64,000 bases of DNA from Dyadobacter sp. MSC1_007 (lineage in GTDB: Bacteria > Bacteroidota > Bacteroidia > Cytophagales > Spirosomataceae): contig NZ_JAMOZL010000004.1 in the NCBI RefSeq assembly GCF_023667495.1, forward strand, positions 372,001 through 436,000. The letters are read 5' to 3'. This document shows, one piece after another, positions 25,218 to 33,722 of this stretch (its first letter is position 1; each line of letters opens with the position of its first letter). A program made the position numbers and the translations under genes. The notes under the pieces were generated by a model. That model did no database searches, had not been told where the DNA came from, and saw only the letters and a program-made list of their open reading frames with translations.

Positions 25218-26264
25218 TTAGCTGCGCTCTGGACGGAGGCCACGTACGGTGGTACCTGCCTGCCACATTTCTGATTCGCGCAATTCAGCCAGCTCTTCTT
25301 CCAGTTTCACACGGTAGTCAGGTTGTGAGTTACGCGTGATAGAGATCGTAGCTTGCTCGCCGCTTTTTACAGAGTTGTAAAGTTGTTCGAAAACAGGCTT
25401 GGTAGCGTCACGGAAAGGTTTCCACCAATCCAATGCGCCGCGCTGCGCAGTTGTAGAGCAGTTAGCGTACATCCAGTCCATACCATTTTCAGCAACCAAT
25501 GGCATCAACGACTGAGTCAATTCTTCCACTGTTTCGTTGAATGCTTCTGATGGTGTGTGGCCATTTGAACGCAACACTTCATATTGTGCTGCGAAAATAC
25601 CTTGGATAGCACCCATCAAAGTACCACGCTCACCGGTAAGGTCAGACGTTACTTCACGGTAAAAATCAGTTTCGAACAGGTAACCTGAACCTACACCGAT
25701 ACCCATTGCGATACATTTTTCACGCGCTTTGCCAGTTGCATCCTGGAATACCGCGAAAGAAGAGTTCAAGCCTTTTCCTTCTACGAACAAGCGGCGAAGT
25801 GAAGTTCCTGATCCTTTTGGAGCAACGAGATAAACATCCACGTCAGCAGGAGGAACGATGCCAGTCTGATCCTTATAAGTTACACCGAAACCATGTGAGA
25901 AATACAATGATTTTCCGGCAGTAAGGTGTTTCTTAACAGTCGGCCAAAGTTCGATCTGAGCAGCGTCAGAAAGAAGATAGCAAATGATAGTTCCTTTTGA
26001 AAGCGCTTCTTCGATGTCGAAAAGCGTTTCGCCTGGCACCCATCCGTCAGCAACGGCTTTGTCCCAAGACTTACCACCTTTACGCTGACCAACGATTACA
26101 TTGAAACCGTTGTCACGCATGTTCAAGCTTTGGCCTGGGCCTTGTACGCCGTAACCAATTACAGCGATAGTTTCAGTAGAAAGTACTTCACGTGCTTTTT
26201 CGAGTGGAAATTCTTCACGGGTTACTACTTCTTCTTCGACCCCGCCGAAATTTAATTTTGCCAT
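25218..26264 (-). CDS. ilvC: Ketol-acid reductoisomerase
   Basis: A 348-residue NADPH-dependent enzyme that isomerises and reduces acetolactate and acetohydroxybutyrate. The nucleotide-binding loop reads VIGYGVQGPGQ, with VGQRKGGKSWDKA as the cofactor-specificity loop; Arg, Lys and Ser there favour NADPH. The knotted C-terminal domain holds the metal ligands in the region SDLTGERGTLMGAIQG and later in ETVEELTQSLMP. Length is that of Bacteroidota IlvC. It is 64 bases downstream of ilvN and belongs to the ilvD-ilvB-ilvN-ilvC operon. Confidence 0.96.
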   Translation of the reverse strand: MAKLNFGGVEEEVVTREEFPLEKAREVLSTETIAVIGYGVQGPGQSLNMRDNGFNVIVGQRKGGKSWDKAVADGWVPGETLFDIEEALSKGTIICYLLSDAAQIELWPTVKKHLTAGKSLYFSHGFGVTYKDQTGIVPPADVDVYLVAPKGSGTSLRRLFVEGKGLNSSFAVFQDATGKAREKCIAMGIGVGSGYLFETDFYREVTSDLTGERGTLMGAIQGIFAAQYEVLRSNGHTPSEAFNETVEELTQSLMPLVAENGMDWMYANCSTTAQRGALDWWKPFRDATKPVFEQLYNSVKSGEQATISITRNSQPDYRVKLEEELAELRESEMWQAGTTVRGLRPERS

Positions 26265-26328
26265 TGATTATTGATTGGATTATTGATTTACTACGAATTA
26301 AAAAACAATACTACTAAAAGTTGACCGA

Positions 26329-26862
26329 CTATTGGTAATACTCCCATTCCGCTTCCGGAAGATAATCTACCAGTGTCTGAGGCGATTTGCTTACCGCGAC
26401 CCTTCCCGATCTTACAAATTCCAGGATCTCGTGGGGTTTGATATAGTCGAAAAATTCAAAGATCTCTTCTTCCGTACCCGTCTTCTGGATAATCACATAG
26501 GTGAGGTGCCAGTAAACGACCCAGGCCTTGTAAACCTTGTTAATGGTCTCGATATCCAAAGGTTTTGCACCAATAGGCGTAGAAACCTTGAACAATGCGA
26601 TCTCATTGTACGCAATGTCTTCATTAAGATACCCAAAAACAGCAAGTACTTCGATGATCTTACGGATCTGGCGGACAAGCTTCTCCACCGCATCGCGCGA
26701 CTCATGGCGAATGACGATCGTGAAGCGGGATATACCCTTACGTTCTGTTTCAGAAACTGTTAAGCTTTCGATATTGATCCGTCTCCGGGTGAATATCGTC
26801 GTGATCTTGTTGAGAATACCGATCGTATTTTCAGTAAAGACACAAATGGTGTATGATGTCAT
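26329..26862 (-). CDS. ilvN: Acetolactate synthase small (regulatory) subunit
   Basis: A 177-residue regulatory subunit that binds valine and activates the IlvB catalytic subunit. The N-terminal ACT domain reads YTICVFTENTIGILNKITTIFTRR and ESLTVSETERKGISRFTIV. The C-terminal domain (about 95-177) includes the DYIKPHEILEFVRSGRVAVS segment conserved in IlvH/IlvN proteins. It starts 18 bases after the ilvB stop and ends 64 bases before ilvC. Confidence 0.95.
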   Translation of the reverse strand: MTSYTICVFTENTIGILNKITTIFTRRRINIESLTVSETERKGISRFTIVIRHESRDAVEKLVRQIRKIIEVLAVFGYLNEDIAYNEIALFKVSTPIGAKPLDIETINKVYKAWVVYWHLTYVIIQKTGTEEEIFEFFDYIKPHEILEFVRSGRVAVSKSPQTLVDYLPEAEWEYYQ

Positions 26863-26880
26863 GATTGTATGAATGTCTGA

Positions 26881-28641
26881 TTATTCAAGTCTGATATCCG
26901 CTACGCAAGCACCGGTTGGCACCATCGGAAACACATTTTCTTCTTTTTCAACCAAAACCTCCAACAGGTAGGGCTTGTCGGATGCCAGCATCTTGTCGAG
27001 CGAAGCATTCAAATCCTCACGCGCGCCGCAGGTGTGGCCGTCGATACCAAAACCTTTTGCAATGGTGATAAAATCAGGGTTTTGCAGTTCCACGAACGAA
27101 TAGCGTTTCTGATGGAAAAGCTGTTGCCACTGACGTACCATTCCAAGGAAATTGTTGTTCAGAATGATAATCTTCACCGGCAAACCGCTTTGCGCAATCG
27201 TGCCAAGCTCCTGAATCGTCATCTGGAAACAGCCATCGCCAATAATGGCAACCACTTCGCGATCGGGCGCTCCTACTTTTGCTCCAAATGAGGCAGGCAA
27301 TGCGTAACCCATTGTCCCCAAACCACCTGATGTAATGAAAGAGTTAGGCTTTCTGAACTGATAGTAACGCGCGGTCATCATCTGGTGCTGGCCCACGTCA
27401 GCCACTATCACCGCTTCACCTTTGGTTTTATTCGAAAGCGTACGGATCACTTCCGCCATTTTGATCTTCTCCGTTGTAGGCGCAAGCTCTGGCTGGGTGA
27501 TTTTTTGGTCTTCGATCACGTCGTATTTCTTGAATTCCGCTCTCCACGCCTCGTGATTGTTCTCTTTTACCAACGGCATCAGCATTTCCAGTGCCCTTTT
27601 TGCATCACCTACCACCGGCGCATCGGCCTTCATGATCTTGTCAATTTCGGCAGGATCTATTTCGATGTGTACAATCTTGGCTTGCTTCGCATAGCGGCTC
27701 AGATCGCCCGTCACACGGTCGTCAAAGCGCATGCCCACGGCGATGATCAGGTCGCATTGGTTCGTCAGCACATTGGTGCCATAGTTTCCGTGCATTCCCA
27801 GCCAGCCTACATAGTTAGGATGGTCCACCGACACAGACGAAAGGCCCAGTAGCGTAGAAGCGGCCGGAATATCTGTTTTTTCTATGAATTGGATCAACTC
27901 CTGCTCAGCATTGGAGATCTGCACACCATGCCCGAAGAACAGGAATGGACGTTTCGCCTGGTTGATCAGTTTGGCGGCAGCGGCGATCTGGTCTTCTTTT
28001 GGTGAAAGGCGCGGGTGATAACTGATCAGCTTCTCGCACTTTTTGTGGACAAACGGCCTGGTCATCAACTTTTGCTGTGCATCCTTTGTAATATCGATCA
28101 AAACCGGACCCGGACGGCCAGATTTTGCTATATAAAATGCTTTGGCGATGATCTCAGGGATTTCATCTGCATAGGTGATCTGGTAGTTCCATTTAGTGAT
28201 CGGAATGGTAATACCCATTACGTCCGTTTCCTGGAATGCATCCGTACCCAGCAAATGCGAGGCTACCTGACCGATAATGCAAACCATCGGCGTAGAGTCG
28301 ATGATCGCATCGGCAATGCCGGTAACCAGGTTGGTTGCTCCGGGGCCAGACGTAACCAGGCACACCCCCACTTCTCCAGTGATCCGTCCAAAACCTTCGG
28401 CCGCGTGCGCTGCGCCTTGCTCATGGCGCACCAGAATATGGTTTATCTGGTCCTGATAATCATAGATCGCATCATATACCGGCATAATGGCCCCGCCCGG
28501 ATAACCGAATATGGTTTGCACACCTTCCGCGATCAAAGACTGGATCACTGCATGTGAACCATTAATTAATTCCGGAGCCGCCACCGATACCACCGGTTCC
28601 GAAGCCTGAATTGTTGCAGTTTGATTTTCATTAAATCCCAT
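26881..28641 (-). CDS. ilvB: Acetolactate synthase large (catalytic) subunit
   Basis: A 586-residue thiamine-diphosphate enzyme that makes acetolactate and acetohydroxybutyrate. The catalytic Glu lies in VRHEQGAAHAAEGFGR near the N-terminus, and the ThDP-magnesium motif is GDGCFQMTIQELGTIAQSG with ILNNNFLGMVRQWQ. The FAD-containing middle domain includes FFGHGVQISNAEQEL. Length is typical. It is 14 bases after a small unknown gene and precedes ilvN by 18 bases. Confidence 0.97.
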   Translation of the reverse strand: MGFNENQTATIQASEPVVSVAAPELINGSHAVIQSLIAEGVQTIFGYPGGAIMPVYDAIYDYQDQINHILVRHEQGAAHAAEGFGRITGEVGVCLVTSGPGATNLVTGIADAIIDSTPMVCIIGQVASHLLGTDAFQETDVMGITIPITKWNYQITYADEIPEIIAKAFYIAKSGRPGPVLIDITKDAQQKLMTRPFVHKKCEKLISYHPRLSPKEDQIAAAAKLINQAKRPFLFFGHGVQISNAEQELIQFIEKTDIPAASTLLGLSSVSVDHPNYVGWLGMHGNYGTNVLTNQCDLIIAVGMRFDDRVTGDLSRYAKQAKIVHIEIDPAEIDKIMKADAPVVGDAKRALEMLMPLVKENNHEAWRAEFKKYDVIEDQKITQPELAPTTEKIKMAEVIRTLSNKTKGEAVIVADVGQHQMMTARYYQFRKPNSFITSGGLGTMGYALPASFGAKVGAPDREVVAIIGDGCFQMTIQELGTIAQSGLPVKIIILNNNFLGMVRQWQQLFHQKRYSFVELQNPDFITIAKGFGIDGHTCGAREDLNASLDKMLASDKPYLLEVLVEKEENVFPMVPTGACVADIRLE

Positions 28642-28655
28642 GACTCTATATTTAT

Positions 28656-28892
28656 TTAGTCGGATGAATTTTCTGTATCATTTATGTCGTGCTTTCGCAT
28701 TGAAAAAACACTTCTGTCCATTCTGGGCGGGTTTTGCAAATCAAACTGAAATGCAATGCTGTTCAGATAATGCGCCGCTTCCAACCTTTCCTTCAAAGTC
28801 TTAGGCTGATTTTTCGCATAATACTTTTCAGTCTCCGAATGTGTCCCGGCATGGAAGGCCGTTCTATCCATTTTGAATTTCCCTTCCGACAT
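28656..28892 (-). CDS. Conserved small protein of unknown function between ilvD and ilvB
   Basis: A 78-residue hydrophilic protein. It carries two similar motifs, KMDRTAFHAGTH near the N-terminus and RMDRSVFSMRKH near the C-terminus, separated by a helical KTLKERLEAAHYLNSIAFQF. I recognise this pattern (MDxxxF, then ERL-AA-YL, then MDR-F-RKH) from small Bacteroidota proteins that usually lie near nucleotidyltransferase or other accessory genes, but I know no function. Spacings of 11 bases from ilvD and 14 bases to ilvB place it firmly within the ilv operon, so it is expressed with the pathway. It has no signal peptide or membrane segment. Confidence 0.78.
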   Translation of the reverse strand: MSEGKFKMDRTAFHAGTHSETEKYYAKNQPKTLKERLEAAHYLNSIAFQFDLQNPPRMDRSVFSMRKHDINDTENSSD

Positions 28893-28903
28893 AACTTTAA
28901 TTT

Positions 28904-30589
28904 TTACGCTTCGTCAGTCACGCAACCTTCGCTGGCTGATTTCACGGTTCTGATATATCTTCCAAGCATTCCTTTTGTAAAGCGCGGCGCGGGTTGTACC
29001 CACTGTGCTTTCCTGGCTGCCATTTCTTCGTCGGAAATATGTAATGTCAGTTCGCGGGTATTGGCGTCGATGGTGATGCGGTCTCCATCTTTGACGAGAG
29101 CAATAGGCCCTCCGTCAAATGCTTCCGGTGTGATATGTCCCACTACGAAACCATGCGTTCCGCCTGAGAACCGACCATCCGTAATCAATGCAATCTTATC
29201 GCCCAGACCAGCGCCCATTACAGCCGAAGTCGGTTTCAACATTTCTGACATTCCAGGGCCTCCTTTTGGACCTGCATTACGAATCACAACCACATGCCCT
29301 GCCTTAATTTCACCTTTTGAAAGCATAGTAATGATCTCCGACTCATGCTCGCAAACCTTAGCCTCTCCGTCGAAAGTCATTCCCTCTTTACCGGTAATCT
29401 TGGCAACAGCACCTGTTGGCGTCAGGTTACCGTACATGATCTGGATATGACCGCTCGATTTAATTGGTGTTTCAAGCGGCAAAACCATTTTTTGTGTCTC
29501 AAAATTAAGATCCGGCGCTTCTGCTAGGTCTTCCGCCAGCGTTCTGCCGGTTACTGTCAGACATTCACCGTGGATCAAGCCTTTTGAATACAAATATTTC
29601 ATCACCGCAGGAACACCACCAATTCCAAGCAGGTCTTCCATGTAGTATTTACCGCTCGGTTTAAGATCAGCAATGAACGGAACCCTGTCCGAAATCTCCT
29701 GAATATCATTTAATGTCAACCAAAGGCCCGCTGAACGTGCAATCGCAAGAAAGTGAAGCGCGGCATTAGTTGAACCTCCAAGCGCCATTACCACTGTCAA
29801 GGCATTTTCGAGCGACTTTTTAGTGATAATATCCTTTGGTGTAATGTTCAATTCGAGCAACTTTTTCATGGCTGCACCGATCTTTTTGCATTCTTCCTGT
29901 TTACCCTCGTGGGTAGCCGGATACGAACTGCTGAAGGGCAAGCTCAACCCCATCGCTTCGATAGACGCAGCCATTGTATTGGCCGTGTACATGCCGCCGC
30001 AAGCTCCCTGACCAGGGATCGAATTTTGAATTACTCCTTTAAAATCTTCGTCTGAAATGTTGTTGGCAAACTTTTTACCCAAAGCTTCAAATGCAGAAAC
30101 AATGTCCAGTTTTTGACCTTTATAATGTCCTGAACGGATCGTACCGCCGTAAACCATGATCGCCGGACGGTCCAGACGCGCCATTGCCATCACAGCACCA
30201 GGCATATTTTTATCACAACCAACCACCGCAATTACACCGTCGTACCATTGTGCGGCAACCACAGTTTCGATGGAATCCGCGATAATGTCACGACTCGGCA
30301 GTGAGTAACGCATTCCATCGTTACCATTAGTCATACCATCCGACACGCCGATCGTATTGAAAATCAACCCCACCATATTGTTGGCGGTCACACCTTGTTT
30401 TACATACACCGACAGGCCATTCAGGTGCATATTGCAAGGGTTACCTTCATAACCTGTACTTGCAATACCGATTTGGGGCTTAGCAAAATCTTCTTCTTTC
30501 AAACCGATGCCGTAAAGCATTGCTTGTGCGGCTGGATTGGTTACTTCCTGGGTTAAGGTCTTCGAAAATCTGTTTAATTCTGTGGCCAT
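28904..30589 (-). CDS. ilvD: Dihydroxy-acid dehydratase
   Basis: A 561-residue Fe-S enzyme that makes the 2-keto acid precursors of valine and isoleucine. Cluster and metal segments are visible: SEGE-like region [33 protein letters not shown], and [19 protein letters not shown]; the C-terminal half includes [20 protein letters not shown]. Length and order are typical. It is the first structural gene of the ilv operon. Its ATG lies about 22 bases past a terminator that belongs to a leader-peptide attenuator. Confidence 0.97.
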   Translation of the reverse strand: MATELNRFSKTLTQEVTNPAAQAMLYGIGLKEEDFAKPQIGIASTGYEGNPCNMHLNGLSVYVKQGVTANNMVGLIFNTIGVSDGMTNGNDGMRYSLPSRDIIADSIETVVAAQWYDGVIAVVGCDKNMPGAVMAMARLDRPAIMVYGGTIRSGHYKGQKLDIVSAFEALGKKFANNISDEDFKGVIQNSIPGQGACGGMYTANTMAASIEAMGLSLPFSSSYPATHEGKQEECKKIGAAMKKLLELNITPKDIITKKSLENALTVVMALGGSTNAALHFLAIARSAGLWLTLNDIQEISDRVPFIADLKPSGKYYMEDLLGIGGVPAVMKYLYSKGLIHGECLTVTGRTLAEDLAEAPDLNFETQKMVLPLETPIKSSGHIQIMYGNLTPTGAVAKITGKEGMTFDGEAKVCEHESEIITMLSKGEIKAGHVVVIRNAGPKGGPGMSEMLKPTSAVMGAGLGDKIALITDGRFSGGTHGFVVGHITPEAFDGGPIALVKDGDRITIDANTRELTLHISDEEMAARKAQWVQPAPRFTKGMLGRYIRTVKSASEGCVTDEA

Positions 30590-30610
30590 GGTGAAAATTG
30601 TATTTAAAAT

Positions 30611-30643
30611 AAAAACACCTCACTCGGTTAGGTGAGTGAGGTG
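30611..30643 (-). terminator. Attenuator terminator upstream of ilvD
   Basis: On the minus strand CACCTCACTC (30643-30634) and GAGTGAGGTG (30625-30616) form a perfect 10-bp stem with an 8-base loop, followed by TTTTTATTTT. Reading through it is needed to reach ilvD. Its first arm overlaps 30632-30640, which can pair for 9 bp (one G-U) with 30662-30670, giving an antiterminator. Confidence 0.85.
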
Positions 30644-30655
30644 CCAGATATATGC

Positions 30656-30689
30656 TATCGTCCCACTCACGCTTTAACGCGTGACGATA
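30656..30689 (-). promoter_or_regulatory. Pause/antiterminator segments 1 and 2 of the ilv leader
   Basis: Segment 1 (30679-30689, inside the end of the leader peptide) pairs with segment 2 (30656-30672): TATCGTC/GACGATA forms 7 bp and ACGC/GCGT a further 4 bp around a six-base bulge. Segment 2 can instead pair with the terminator arm at 30632-30640. The leader codons Val13-Val17 overlap segment 1. Confidence 0.7.
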
Positions 30690-30733
30690 AGTAGTACCGG
30701 GAGGACGTTTATTGATTTCAACCAGCGTAACAT
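30674..30733 (-). CDS. ilvL: Branched-chain amino acid leader peptide of the ilvD attenuator
   Basis: A 19-codon frame MLRWLKSINVLPVLLIVTR with ATG at 30733-30731 and TAA at 30676-30674. Ten of the 19 residues are Leu, Ile or Val, and Val-Leu-Leu-Ile-Val runs without break at 13-17. It is followed by a 1:2 hairpin, an alternative 2:3 pairing and a 3:4 terminator before ilvD, the layout of the enterobacterial ilvGMEDA and ilvBN leaders. A ribosome stalled in 13-17 would leave 30662-30670 free to pair with the terminator arm; one at the stop codon would cover it. Translation is inferred from codon content and structure. Confidence 0.8.
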   Translation of the reverse strand: MLRWLKSINVLPVLLIVTR

Positions 30734-30773
30734 TTATATTTAGCGAAATTTCGCTGTTTTAAACATTGTGTTA

Positions 30774-30805
30774 CAAATTAGAAGCCATTCTTTTTATTTT
30801 CCAAA
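30774..30805 (-). promoter_or_regulatory. Candidate promoter of the ilv operon
   Basis: On the minus strand TTTG (30805-30802) lies 21 bases before TAATTTG (30780-30774), a near match to the Bacteroidota TTTG/TAnnTTTG promoter with one base missing in the -7 box. It would start transcription about 35 bases before the leader ATG. Confidence 0.45.
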
Positions 30806-30884
30806 CATTTGAAGGATTTTTTGTTATAAATCTATGATAAATACCAAATTTCCTCGGGGTAGACGATCGTTATCGGAAAAGATT

Positions 30885-30892
30885 TAATTTTG
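30885..30892 (+). promoter_or_regulatory. -7 element for murQ
   Basis: TAATTTTG matches TAnnTTTG exactly and lies 21 bases before the murQ ATG. No good -33 element was seen. Confidence 0.4.
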
Positions 30893-30913
30893 AATTCCAA
30901 AACATGAACCCCT

Positions 30914-31717
30914 ATGATGACTACCGAAGCCTCTTCAAACTATAATGATCTCGAGAAAATGAGCGTCAACGACATCCTGACCTCTATTAACCGCGAAGAT
31001 CAGACTGTACCAAACGCCGTCAAAAAAGCGATTCCGCAAATTGAGGCACTGGTGGAGCAGATTGTGCCTAGAATGAAGAATGGAGGCCGGTTATTTTACA
31101 TTGGTGCGGGTACGAGCGGCAGGCTCGGAGTTGTGGATGCTTCTGAATGCCCTCCAACTTTCGGCGTGCCGTTCGATCTCGTAGTGGGCATTATTGCAGG
31201 TGGTGATACCGCGATCCGAAAAGCCGTTGAAAACGCAGAAGATGATTGGAACCAGGCCTGGAAAGACCTAGCTGCTTACAGCCCCAATACAAATGATACA
31301 TTAATAGGCATTGCCGCCTCGGGACGGACGCCTTACGTGATCGGCGGTTTGAACGAAGCCAGAAATGCAGGATTATTGACAGGGTGCGTCGTTTGTAACG
31401 ACGGTTCAGCTGTCGCCAAAGCAGCTGAATATCCGGTTGAAGTAGTAGTAGGCCCCGAGTTTTTAACCGGTAGCACCCGAATGAAATCCGGAACGGCCCA
31501 AAAGCTGGTCCTGAATATGATCTCTACTTCGGTTATGATCCGATTGGGCAAAGTGAAAGGCAATAAAATGGTCGATATGCAGCTCACCAATGAAAAGCTG
31601 GTCAATAGGGCGTTGCACATGATCATTGATGAGCTTAACATTTCTCCCGACGAAGCACAATCGCTGCTCGACGAGCACGGCAGCGTCCGCGCCGCTATCG
31701 AGGCTGTAAGAAAATAG
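30914..31717 (+). CDS. murQ: N-acetylmuramic acid 6-phosphate etherase
   Basis: A 267-residue SIS-domain lyase that cleaves the lactyl ether of MurNAc-6-phosphate during cell-wall recycling. Family segments are GAGTSGRLGVVDASECPPTF, IGIAASGRTPYVIGGL and TGSTRMKSGTAQKLVLNMIST. The protein is slightly shorter than the roughly 300-residue proteobacterial enzyme, usual for Bacteroidota. Either of two adjacent ATGs could be the start. It diverges from the ilv leader and ends with its stop directly abutting the stop of the convergent oxidoreductase gene. Confidence 0.93.
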   Translation: MMTTEASSNYNDLEKMSVNDILTSINREDQTVPNAVKKAIPQIEALVEQIVPRMKNGGRLFYIGAGTSGRLGVVDASECPPTFGVPFDLVVGIIAGGDTAIRKAVENAEDDWNQAWKDLAAYSPNTNDTLIGIAASGRTPYVIGGLNEARNAGLLTGCVVCNDGSAVAKAAEYPVEVVVGPEFLTGSTRMKSGTAQKLVLNMISTSVMIRLGKVKGNKMVDMQLTNEKLVNRALHMIIDELNISPDEAQSLLDEHGSVRAAIEAVRK

Positions 31718-32728
31718 CTAAATGGCCAGCACGATTTTACCAAACTGCTGGCCCGAATCCATATATCGTAAAGCGTCCTCTGCATTTTCCAATGCAAAGA
31801 CCTTATCGATCACGGGTAATATCTCTTTCTGCTCTACAAAGCTGACCATGTCGCGGAACTCGTCCTCGGTCCCCATTGTGCTGCCGTAAATATTCAGTTG
31901 TTTGAAAAAGACTTTGGCGGGAACAATGTCGGTAATATTTCCCGTGCCGCCGCCGTAAAAGCAAATCCGTGCTCCGGGCGCTGCGATGTCTATCAAACGG
32001 GCAAAGCCAGAGCCGCCAGCACTGTCGATGATCACATTGAAATAGCCCGTCTTCTTCCCCCGCGCCTTCACCAGCAAATCGCGGTACCAGGTGGGAATTT
32101 TGTAGTTAATCCCACCTTTAGCGCCCATTTCAATGGCCTTCTGAATTTTTTGGTCCGAACCTGAAGTAACCCACACTTCCGCGCCGGCTGCAATGGCGAT
32201 CTGGACCGCAAACAGCGCCACACCTCCACCTGCACCCGTTACGAGTACGCGGTCACCAGCTGTTAACCGACAGCGTGTCATCAGCGAGCGCCAGGCCGTG
32301 AGTGCGCCAAGGGGCAAACAGGCCGCTTGTTCAAAAGAAAGGTATTTAGGTTTTTCGACCAGGTATTTTGCCTCGGTTTTCACAAATTCTGCGAAAGTCC
32401 CGTTATCCGGCAAGCCAAGGATTTTATGATCATCGCCATAAAAATTGGGATCGTCGCCCCAGTTTTGCGACGGGTTAATAATGACTTCTTTACCAAGCCA
32501 GCTTTCATCAACGCCGTCCCCTATTTCGGCCACGGTGCCCGCACCGTCTGATCCGGGTATAATCGGCGTTGTGATTTTAGGGTATAATCCTTTCTGTATC
32601 CACACGTCGCGGTGGTTCAATGAGGCTGCAGTAATCCTGACAACCACCTCACCTGGCCCCGGAGAGGGCTTTGCTACATCTTCAATAACCAACGGCTCAT
32701 GAAGGTTTTTCAATATTGCGGCTTTCAT
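31718..32728 (-). CDS. Zinc-binding-type MDR alcohol dehydrogenase/quinone oxidoreductase
   Basis: A 336-residue medium-chain dehydrogenase/reductase. The N-terminal domain has the GroES-like start (LVIEDVAKPSPGPGEVVVRI, then GSDGAGTVAEIGDGVDES), and the NADP-binding Rossmann motif is VTGAGGGVALFAVQIA. The structural-zinc cysteines are not evident, so it is probably a zinc-independent NADPH-dependent reductase. Substrate unknown. Its stop codon directly abuts the murQ stop, with no terminator between them. Confidence 0.85.
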   Translation of the reverse strand: MKAAILKNLHEPLVIEDVAKPSPGPGEVVVRITAASLNHRDVWIQKGLYPKITTPIIPGSDGAGTVAEIGDGVDESWLGKEVIINPSQNWGDDPNFYGDDHKILGLPDNGTFAEFVKTEAKYLVEKPKYLSFEQAACLPLGALTAWRSLMTRCRLTAGDRVLVTGAGGGVALFAVQIAIAAGAEVWVTSGSDQKIQKAIEMGAKGGINYKIPTWYRDLLVKARGKKTGYFNVIIDSAGGSGFARLIDIAAPGARICFYGGGTGNITDIVPAKVFFKQLNIYGSTMGTEDEFRDMVSFVEQKEILPVIDKVFALENAEDALRYMDSGQQFGKIVLAI

Positions 32729-32826
32729 AATGCGGGTTTTTAAAGCAGAAATGATGAAACCGGCTATCCCGAACGGATCTTACCAATTTCATCATTCCAG
32801 GATGAATTCAAACCGTTTTCAGATTG

Positions 32827-33615
32827 CTATATATCCGAATATTCTGTCGGATACAAGAAGAAGCTCGTGTTTTTTGAAACGTTGTTCTGATATTCCGGAT
32901 TCACTTTTAACTTATTCCATTCAGCGTCTTCTGAAAACGACTTCCAATGCGCATCACGCGAAGCTTTGTCCTCAAAAGTGGTCATGTACATTAAGTTCGG
33001 CATGTGACTTCCCGCGATTACTTCACCATAAAAAACACCATTGAAGCCCAAACGTGCAAACAACGGAACCTCGCCTCCATCATTGAACATCTTCACCTTA
33101 TTCTGGTAGATTTTTTCAGTGTGGCCTTCATAACTGCGCAATTCATAGACGCGCTGGCTTTTCGGCCCTGTAAGATTGGGCTTTGTCAGCACGGGAGCAC
33201 TGGTAAAAGCCTGTAAAATTATTGACTCAAACCGCGCGTAAGGTGGATTTTTGTAGTTGGCATCAATGTAATCCTTGCCTGCCGAAGCGTACGCTGCATC
33301 CTTATCGAGCGTCTTAGGCAATGAAAGAATTTGGTCGAGCGATTTCAGTGGAGTAAGGACGTAAATCAGTTTACCAGCCATAGTATCCGTCGCAACGGGC
33401 TTGAAAACACCTACGTTTTTAATACCAGCGCGATGTGCTGCGGGGATATATGCGTCTTTCAGGAATGTTTCTACACGGGCTTCCTGATCGGCATTTTTGA
33501 GATGATAAATCTTGATTTCGTAAAACTCTCTCTTCGGGGGCGCTGCAACAGCATTCAATGCGGCAGAAAGCAGCAAAATTGTAACAATAAAATGGAGCCT
33601 GCGGTAATTAATCAT
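32827..33615 (-). CDS. Exported NIPSNAP-family protein
   Basis: A 262-residue protein with a signal peptide (MINYRRLHFIVTILLLSAALNAVAA). It contains two NIPSNAP-like ferredoxin-fold domains: the first begins EFYEIKIYHLKNADQEARVE (about 30-140), the second RVYELRSYEGHTEKIYQNKV (about 155-260). Function is unknown; exported members are frequent in Bacteroidota, Planctomycetota and Verrucomicrobiota, often near sugar-related genes. No partner is obvious here. Confidence 0.85.
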   Translation of the reverse strand: MINYRRLHFIVTILLLSAALNAVAAPPKREFYEIKIYHLKNADQEARVETFLKDAYIPAAHRAGIKNVGVFKPVATDTMAGKLIYVLTPLKSLDQILSLPKTLDKDAAYASAGKDYIDANYKNPPYARFESIILQAFTSAPVLTKPNLTGPKSQRVYELRSYEGHTEKIYQNKVKMFNDGGEVPLFARLGFNGVFYGEVIAGSHMPNLMYMTTFEDKASRDAHWKSFSEDAEWNKLKVNPEYQNNVSKNTSFFLYPTEYSDI

Positions 33616-33722
33616 AGGTTAAGGAAGTCTTATAACTTTAATAGTGAATAACTACCAGATAAGACTTGCCGGGCGCAGTTTTACCCTATGATCGGGAAGG
33701 CTAATTTATTTGTTAGCGCTTG

